IMG/VR virus record: IMGVR_UViG_3300042868_002539
Coordinates: 1-23,903 of that record
DNA from: a virus
Reading direction: 5' to 3' (one strand)
DNA: 23,903 nt
In this document: in pieces, positions 19,140-23,903 of the stretch
Numbering within the stretch: position 1 is the first letter of the stretch
Layout of the letters: each line of letters opens with the position of its first letter
The notes under the pieces: generated by a model
What the model saw: the letters and a program-made list of their open reading frames with translations, nothing else
Databases searched by the model: none
Told to the model about the DNA's origin: nothing
Made by a program: the position numbers and the translations under genes

Positions 19140-20817
19140 CACCATATGGTTGTGTGTTACTAAGCACAGCACCACTGGTGAGATAAGACACTGGCGGGAA
19201 GCCGACAGCTTGCAGCAATACTTAGATGGTGAGCAAGTGGTGGGCCACAACATCATTGGCTTTGATGCACCCATACTAAATAAGGTATGGGGTGTTGGCA
19301 TTCCTGACAACACTCTGATGGATACACTGGTGATGTCACGCCTGTACAAGCCTGACATTGAGGTAGTGCTCCCTAAGCAAGGCAAAGCCCCCACTCCCCA
19401 CAGCTTAGAGGCATGGGGCTACCGCTTAGGCAGTCACAAGATTGGCTTCACTAACTTCGATGGTGGGTGGACACAAGAGATGGCTACTTATTGTGAGCAG
19501 GATGTGTTACTGCTTGAGAAACTGTACAGCCACCTATCAACAGTGTTGATTAAGGAAGAGTTTTCTTTACAGAGCATTAAGCTTGAGCATGCGGTGGCAC
19601 TGATCTGCCGAGGCATGGAAGACAATGGCTTCATGCTTGATATGCCTAAGGCTATGGCGTTGCATGCCACCCTCAGTGGGCGTATGTCCGACATTGAAGA
19701 GAGCATGCAGCAGGTGTTCCCTCCCATCGTAGAGCAACGCATCTCTGAGAAGACAGGTAAGCAGCTTAAGGATAAGATTACTATTTTTAATTCTGGTAGT
19801 AGGCAGCAGATTGCTGAACGATTGGCAGGGCTTGGTGTTGTCTTTACGAAGAAGACAGACAAAGGTAATGTCATTGTTGACGAATCGGTGCTTGAGAAGA
19901 TTGACCTACCTGAAGCTAAGCTTGTAGCTGAATACTTAATGATTCAAAAGCGTGTATCTCAGATAAGTAGTTGGCTTGAACTGGTAGCCGATGATGGCAG
20001 GGTGCATGGTAGAGTGACAACCAATGGCGCAGTTACAGGAAGGGCGACACATAGCAGTCCTAATATGGCGCAGATCCCTGCCGTGGGTGGTCCATATGGT
20101 GCTGAGTGCAGAGAAGTATGGACAGTGCCTAAGGGGTACAAGCAGGTGGGTGTAGACCTGTCAGGCATTGAGCTTCGATGCTTAGGCCACTACCTGAATG
20201 ACAAAGAGTGGATGGATGAGTTGCTTAAGGGCGACATCCACTGGTTCAATGCACAGAGTTTTGGCTTAGTTGACAAAGGCACTGTGAAGGATGATAACAA
20301 CCCTGAGCATAAGAAGGCTAGAAATGTTACCAAGACCCTGACATATGGTGTGTTGTATGGGGCAGGGGCAGCTAAAGCTGGAAGCATTGTTGGTGGTAAC
20401 AGTAGCAAAGGCAAGAAACTTATTGATAGTTTTATCAATAACACCCCCGGCCTTTCTGCCTTGAAGAAGAAGATATCTAGGCTGATGGCTAAGGGTCACT
20501 TACCTGCCTTAGATGGTAGGAGAGTGTGGGTTAGATCAGAGCATGCAGCATTAAACACATTGCTGCAAAGTGCAGGTGCTATCATAGCTAAACAATGGCT
20601 TGTTGAATCAACAAAGCTGTTGCAAGAGAAGGGAATAGATGCTAAACTATTAGCGTTTGTTCATGACGAAACACAATGGGAAGTTAGAGAAGATCAGGCA
20701 GAGGAAGCAGCTAGGCTCATAGAGCAAGCAGCAACCAAGGCAGGAGAAGCTCTAGGTTTCCGTTGCCCAGTGGATGCCGAAGGAAAGATTGGCAACAACT
20801 GGCGTGAGTGCCACTGA
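19102..20817 (+). CDS. T7-like family A DNA polymerase
   Basis: 571 aa from the ATG at 19102, placed by AAGGAC just upstream and by the start of the exonuclease motif. 3'-5' exonuclease: DIET (5-8), HNIIGFD (49-55), YCEQD (130-134). Polymerase: motif A VDLSGIELR (351-359, D352), GDIHWFN (377-383), motif B ARNVTKTLTYGVLYG (406-420, K411 and Y415), motif C FVHDE (519-523). All catalytic acidic residues are present. A Tyr at the O-helix position (Y415) is as in T7 polymerase. Shorter than T7 gp5 by over 100 residues, mainly in the thumb and connecting regions. The replicase works with the primase-helicase and SSB genes beside it. Confidence 0.92.
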   Translation: MIFLDIETNLKHDTIWLCVTKHSTTGEIRHWREADSLQQYLDGEQVVGHNIIGFDAPILNKVWGVGIPDNTLMDTLVMSRLYKPDIEVVLPKQGKAPTPHSLEAWGYRLGSHKIGFTNFDGGWTQEMATYCEQDVLLLEKLYSHLSTVLIKEEFSLQSIKLEHAVALICRGMEDNGFMLDMPKAMALHATLSGRMSDIEESMQQVFPPIVEQRISEKTGKQLKDKITIFNSGSRQQIAERLAGLGVVFTKKTDKGNVIVDESVLEKIDLPEAKLVAEYLMIQKRVSQISSWLELVADDGRVHGRVTTNGAVTGRATHSSPNMAQIPAVGGPYGAECREVWTVPKGYKQVGVDLSGIELRCLGHYLNDKEWMDELLKGDIHWFNAQSFGLVDKGTVKDDNNPEHKKARNVTKTLTYGVLYGAGAAKAGSIVGGNSSKGKKLIDSFINNTPGLSALKKKISRLMAKGHLPALDGRRVWVRSEHAALNTLLQSAGAIIAKQWLVESTKLLQEKGIDAKLLAFVHDETQWEVREDQAEEAARLIEQAATKAGEALGFRCPVDAEGKIGNNWRECH

Positions 20818-20850
20818 CGTTACTAGTGGGTTTTCATATTGGAGAATATT

Positions 20851-21270
20851 ATGACTGAAGAAAAGAAAGCGATTAAGCTTAAGGCTGATGTGTACTGGTG
20901 TCAACACAACAAAGTGAATGACATGTCTGGTAAGTTCCAGTTGAACTTGTGTAACCTGTCTGATGCTGCTGTTGAAGCACTGGAAGATATGGGTATCAGT
21001 GTTCAAACTGGTGAAGATAAGAAGGCTGACATGGGCAAGTACATCACTTGCAAATCAGAGAAGCCTATCCGTGTCTTCGATACAGACAACGATGAAATCA
21101 CTGAAGCTATTGGCAACGGTAGTAAGGGTAAGGCATTAGTGTCTAGTTATTCTTGGACATACAAGAACAAGAAAGGTGTTAGCCCTTCATTGAAGAAGCT
21201 GGTCATCACTGACTTGGTAGAGTATGCTTCAGCTACAGGTATTGACGCAGATGATGAGGATGTATTATGA
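20851..21270 (+). CDS. gp2.5-like single-stranded DNA-binding protein
   Basis: 139 aa from ATG at 20851 (GGAG 8 bases upstream; an earlier in-frame ATG at 20839 lacks a site). Family landmarks: LKADVYWCQHNKVNDMSGKF (14-33), QLNLCNLSDAAVEALEDMGI (34-53), GKYITCKSEKPIRVF, NGSKGKALVSSYSW and GVSPSLKKLVITDLVEYA. The end, GIDADDEDVL, is the acidic tail by which such proteins contact polymerase and helicase. It coats single strands and aids annealing. Confidence 0.8.
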   Translation: MTEEKKAIKLKADVYWCQHNKVNDMSGKFQLNLCNLSDAAVEALEDMGISVQTGEDKKADMGKYITCKSEKPIRVFDTDNDEITEAIGNGSKGKALVSSYSWTYKNKKGVSPSLKKLVITDLVEYASATGIDADDEDVL

Positions 21271-21452
21271 ACATCACTATTACATTAACATTAGATCAAT
21301 TGAATTTGGTATTGGCAGCACTTGCTAAGCTTCCTTTTGAAGCTGTTACAGACACCATTGCTGTTATTCGACAGCAAGGTACTGAGCAACTTCAAGCAGC
21401 AGAAGCAGCAAAGGCTAAAGAGCAACCAACGATTGTTGAAGAAGTTGCTTAA
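21267..21452 (+). CDS. 61-aa small conserved protein
   Basis: 61 aa: MNITITLTLDQLNLVLAALA, KLPFEAVTDTIAVIRQQGTE, QLQAAEAAKAKEQPTIVEEV. The ITLTLDQLNLVLAALAKLPFEAVxDxIxxIRQQ pattern recurs in phages next to SSB and exonuclease genes; a helical hairpin with an Ala/Gln/Glu tail. Overlaps both neighbours. Function unknown. Confidence 0.65.
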   Translation: MNITITLTLDQLNLVLAALAKLPFEAVTDTIAVIRQQGTEQLQAAEAAKAKEQPTIVEEVA

Positions 21453-22153
21453 TGAAAGCAATCCTTGATGCGGATATTTTCTGCTACAGGGCCGCATCCG
21501 CATGTGAGGAAGAAGACGAAGCAACGGCACAGCGAACACTGGATCGTTTAATTGTTGATGTCCTCATGTGGGGTGTTGATAACATCTATCCTGATTGTTT
21601 TGTTGATAGTTGGAGCATGCACCTAACAGGGAAGAACAACTTCCGATATGAGATAGCTACCACTGTGCCTTACAAAGGTAACAGAGTTGATAAGCCTAAG
21701 CCAAAGCATCTAGCTTTCCTTAGAAGCTATCTTGTTAAGGAGTGGGGAGCAACTATCTCTGAGGGTGAAGAAGCCGATGACACCATTGCCATTGAAGCTA
21801 CAAAGCTTGGTGACAATTGTGTCATTGTGTCTTTAGACAAAGACTTAGATCAGATATGCGGATGGCATTACAACTTTGTTAAACATCTAGGCTACTACAT
21901 CACACCAGAAGAAGGTGTGGTTAAGCTGTATACACAGATGCTGACAGGTGATGCTGCTGATAACATCAAAGGATTGTTCCGTGTTGGTCCAGTGAAAGCA
22001 GCCAAGATAATTGGGGACACAACAGATGAACTAGAGCTATACAACAAAGTGTTGGAAGCTTACGAGGGTAATGCTGAGCGTGTGTTAGAGAATGCTCAGC
22101 TTCTTTTTCTACGAAGATATGAAGGACAAACATGGACTCCTCCACAAGCTTAA
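21452..22153 (+). CDS. 5'-3' exonuclease (T7 gp6/FEN type)
   Basis: 233 aa. Metal ligands of the FEN family can be placed: D6 and D8 (ILDADIFCYRAA), SEGEEADDT (103-111), VSLDKDLDQI (126-135), and the helix-turn motif TQMLTGDAADNIKGLFRVGP (161-180) with D167 and D170, followed by VKAAKII. It would remove RNA primers, degrade host DNA and help recombination. Starts in a TAATG overlap with the gene before. Slightly shorter than T7 gp6. Confidence 0.85.
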   Translation: MKAILDADIFCYRAASACEEEDEATAQRTLDRLIVDVLMWGVDNIYPDCFVDSWSMHLTGKNNFRYEIATTVPYKGNRVDKPKPKHLAFLRSYLVKEWGATISEGEEADDTIAIEATKLGDNCVIVSLDKDLDQICGWHYNFVKHLGYYITPEEGVVKLYTQMLTGDAADNIKGLFRVGPVKAAKIIGDTTDELELYNKVLEAYEGNAERVLENAQLLFLRRYEGQTWTPPQA

Positions 22154-22470
22154 AACCAAACGACATTGCACTAATCCTGCGTCCTACTATTGTAGATGGT
22201 AAATATCAAAACAACTTTCAGGTGTTAGTCAGTGGCTTTGGTCCACTCACTATCAGTGAAGATGATATTAATAACCTGATTGGTATGGCTACGATATTGG
22301 CAGCAACTGTACAGTATATGGAAGAAGATGAACAACTTGCTAACAAGCTTGTTGAGTATTGCGGTAAGATGTTTGGTGATGTTGGTGACTTCTTTTACAA
22401 CGCAGACCACGACAGCTTTGGCGATGGCAACTTCACCATTGACACCAAGACAGTTGGAGGCATCCAATGA
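22132..22470 (+). CDS. 112-aa acidic protein
   Basis: 112 aa: LKPNDIALILRPTIVDGKYQ, NNFQVLVSGFGPLTISEDDI, NNLIGMATILAATVQYMEED. The N-terminal half looks like beta strands, the middle like a helix, and the end is Asp/Gly-rich. Strong GAAGGA site; overlaps the exonuclease gene by 22 bases. I recall similar proteins in T7-like phages without a function. Confidence 0.6.
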   Translation: MDSSTSLKPNDIALILRPTIVDGKYQNNFQVLVSGFGPLTISEDDINNLIGMATILAATVQYMEEDEQLANKLVEYCGKMFGDVGDFFYNADHDSFGDGNFTIDTKTVGGIQ

Positions 22471-22730
22471 ACATAGATGACACACTAATACAACGAGGTG
22501 TTAGGTATGGCAACTACAAAGAAGATGTCTCTAGAGTTTCACAAGCTTTAAAAGAATCTGTCAGATCAGGTGCTGAATGGAAAGAGATGGATGATGATAT
22601 GAAGGAAAGCCTTGATCTCATCTGTAACAAAATCTCTCGCATTGTTAATGGTGATCCTTGGTATCATGACTCATGGCATGACATCATTGGCTATGCTAGA
22701 CTGGTAGAAGAAAGACTGGAACGATTATGA
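22467..22730 (+). CDS. DUF6378-like protein
   Basis: 87 aa: DTLIQRGVRYGNYKEDVSRV, SQALKESVRSGAEWKEMDDD, MKESLDLICNKISRIVNGDP, then DSWHDIIGYARLVEERLE. The RYGxY...Q.LK...R...W......ESLDLICxKIxRIxNGDPxYxDSWHDIxGYAxL pattern fits a phage family I remember as DUF6378, all helical, of unknown role. GGAGG site. Overlaps neighbours by 4 bases. Confidence 0.7.
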   Translation: MNIDDTLIQRGVRYGNYKEDVSRVSQALKESVRSGAEWKEMDDDMKESLDLICNKISRIVNGDPWYHDSWHDIIGYARLVEERLERL

Positions 22731-22903
22731 TTGCTGTTGACATCCACTTAAAGGTTTTCTTTAAACCTCAAGACCTACCCAATGTCTACCTAAATGAAGA
22801 GGTGCTGAGTGAAGCCATCACTGAAAACTTAACTGCTTCGTTGGAACGAATGGATGCACAAGAAGTGCTCTTTTGTTTCGTGGATATTGAAGGACTAGAA
22901 TGA
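22727..22903 (+). CDS. 58-aa acidic protein
   Basis: 58 aa: MIAVDIHLKVFFKPQDLPNV, YLNEEVLSEAITENLTASLE, RMDAQEVLFCFVDIEGLE. Strand, helix, strand arrangement. Joined by ATGA overlaps to both neighbours, which is the main support. Not recognised. Confidence 0.55.
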   Translation: MIAVDIHLKVFFKPQDLPNVYLNEEVLSEAITENLTASLERMDAQEVLFCFVDIEGLE

Positions 22904-23100
22904 AAGTTAATTCTGTAACCATTAGAGAAGCAAGCAACGGCTTTGTTGTTGAGCATGTAGCTGAGGGAGAATACGATAAGTATCTTTCTGAGTTTGTTGC
23001 TCTAGATATTGACGAAGCACTGGCTATAGCTAGGGATTTATTTGTGCATTACGATGCTGCTGACATGTCGCATCTAGTAGATACACCAATTGGTAGATAA
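22900..23100 (+). CDS. 66-aa protein of unknown function
   Basis: 66 aa: MKVNSVTIREASNGFVVEHV, AEGEYDKYLSEFVALDIDEA, LAIARDLFVHYDAADMSHLV. Beta strands, then DxDEALAIARDLF helix. Small proteins with this VxIxxAxNGFVVEH opening are common in phages. GAAGGA site. Function unknown. Confidence 0.6.
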   Translation: MKVNSVTIREASNGFVVEHVAEGEYDKYLSEFVALDIDEALAIARDLFVHYDAADMSHLVDTPIGR

Positions 23101-23473
23101 TAAAAAAAGGAATGGTGGTGAATGGACTGACTCTAGGTTCAGAAGCTTCGTCACCTCAGCACTGAGGGCTGCGTCTAGGCGTTGGCCTCCTAAATATAAA
23201 GCACTCAAAGAAGCTTTTGTAGGTAGGAAGACTAACAAGAAGACTGGTAAGTTGGCAATGCATTACAAATGTGCCAAGTGTAAGAAGCACTTTGTTGCAG
23301 CAGATGTGCAGGTAGATCATGTATTACCAGTGGTAGATCCTAAGGTGGGGTTTGTTAGTTGGGATGATTTTATTAACCGCATCTTCTGTGAGATAGAGAA
23401 CTTGCAGGTGATGTGTAAGCCCTGTCATAAAGTAAAGACAGAACTAGAAAAGGCAGAAAGGAAAAAGAAATGA
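23090..23473 (+). CDS. HNH endonuclease
   Basis: 127 aa from a TTG start at 23090; a stop lies 10 bases upstream in this frame and no ATG precedes the conserved region. FRSFVTSALRAASRRWPPKY (17-36), then a zinc knuckle C61-xx-C64, the HNH core VQVDHVLPV (74-82) with D76 and H77, N104 (ENLQVMC) and C109-xx-C112-H113. In T7-like modules a nuclease at this position handles host DNA breakdown or junction resolution. The frame overlaps the previous gene by 11 bases. Confidence 0.75.
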   Translation: MVDNKKRNGGEWTDSRFRSFVTSALRAASRRWPPKYKALKEAFVGRKTNKKTGKLAMHYKCAKCKKHFVAADVQVDHVLPVVDPKVGFVSWDDFINRIFCEIENLQVMCKPCHKVKTELEKAERKKK

Positions 23474-23703
23474 ATGTAATTTTATTAAAAGAACATGAAG
23501 ATGGTAGTGCCACCTATACATTTGATTTAACAATGGAAGAGCGTGACATCCTACTTAGCTTAGGTATAATGACAGCCATTAAGAACGGCATTCAAGAAGG
23601 GAAGAAATATGTCGGTGACATTGATATGGGCTACACCAAATGCGGAACATCTGATAGCGTACATGGCGAGGGTGAGCAACCCAGAGAATCAGGACAACCC
23701 TGA
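23470..23703 (+). CDS. 77-aa protein overlapping thyX
   Basis: 77 aa with a strong GAAAGGA site. Residues 1-48 ([47 protein letters not shown]) look like a genuine small phage protein; the remaining residues come from a frame shared with the start of thyX for 95 bases and read as low-complexity. Either the gene is truly this long or a shorter ancestor was extended by loss of its stop. Not assigned. Confidence 0.55.
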   Translation: MNVILLKEHEDGSATYTFDLTMEERDILLSLGIMTAIKNGIQEGKKYVGDIDMGYTKCGTSDSVHGEGEQPRESGQP

Positions 23704-23903
23704 CACAGCACCTAAGCTGCTTAAGTATTTGATGGACAACAAACACTGGAGTCCATTTGAGATGGTGAATGTGTGCATGGAAATTACGACAACCCGTGAC
23801 ATTGCACGACAGATATTGCGACATCGTAGCTTTAGCTTCCAAGAATTCTCACAACGCTATGCCATTTCCTCACGCTATGAAACCAGTGAGGTGAGGCTAC
23901 AGG
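23609..23903 (+). CDS. thyX: Flavin-dependent thymidylate synthase ThyX, partial
   Basis: The first 98 residues are present; the gene runs off the window. ATG at 23609 with GAAGGG upstream. The ThyX signature RHRxxSxxxxSxRY is present as [14 protein letters not shown] (77-90 region), with [10 protein letters not shown] upstream, another family block. The enzyme makes dTMP from dUMP with FAD and methylene-tetrahydrofolate, supplying thymidine for phage DNA synthesis. Its start lies 95 bases inside the gene before. Confidence 0.9.
   Translation, partial: MSVTLIWATPNAEHLIAYMARVSNPENQDNPDTAPKLLKYLMDNKHWSPFEMVNVCMEITTTRDIARQILRHRSFSFQEFSQRYAISSRYETSEVRLQ

Overview
The window is a piece of a double-stranded DNA tailed-bacteriophage genome. 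The evidence is a T7-type replication module (primase-helicase, family A DNA polymerase, gp2.5-like single-strand binding protein, 5'-3' exonuclease, HNH nuclease, ThyX) on the + strand, packaging and virion-type genes on the - strand, very dense packing with 1-4 base stop/start overlaps, and dozens of very small unassigned genes. The host is probably a Gram-negative bacterium: promoters match the sigma70 consensus closely and ribosome sites are AAGGA/GAGG type. The protein style recalls phages of freshwater bacteria, but that is inference. No phage RNA polymerase gene is seen here.

Layout. (1) 1-4046, - strand, late genes read leftward: a 93-aa ORF, a run of tiny lysine-rich proteins interrupted by an HNH nuclease gene, a 409-aa virion-type protein, a 110-aa protein, a putative small terminase, and the start of what may be the large terminase at the window edge. 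(2) 4047-5540, about 1.5 kb without a convincing gene, between the leftward and rightward operons. It holds a leftward promoter with a long leader, short tandem repeats, a run of palindromes, five DnaA-box-like sequences, a rightward promoter and two long inverted repeats. It looks like a combined control region and replication origin. (3) 5541-11895, + strand: early genes, starting with an 84-aa ORF and a GP88-family protein behind a perfect consensus promoter, then about 22 small overlapping genes of mostly unknown function. (4) 11896-14392: a second strong promoter, a DUF932-family protein, an ADP-ribosylglycohydrolase and small ORFs. (5) 14389-15489: a tyrosine recombinase. (6) 15486-23903: the replication and nucleotide-metabolism module interleaved with small ORFs, ending inside thyX.

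How the genes may work together. Host RNA polymerase can read rightward from promoters at about 5333, 5816 and 11921, giving early and then replication functions. The replication proteins form a near-complete T7-like replisome. ThyX would supply dTMP. The ADP-ribosylglycohydrolase and the unassigned early genes are candidates for host takeover or counter-defence. The recombinase leaves open a temperate or plasmid-like phase, which would fit the DnaA boxes.

Recurring features worth attention are a small hairpin-plus-ribosome-site cassette before many early genes, the ori-like control region, a tandemly duplicated domain at 9925-10568, and several membrane peptides of 24-48 aa. Family names come from remembered sequence patterns and were not confirmed by a search.
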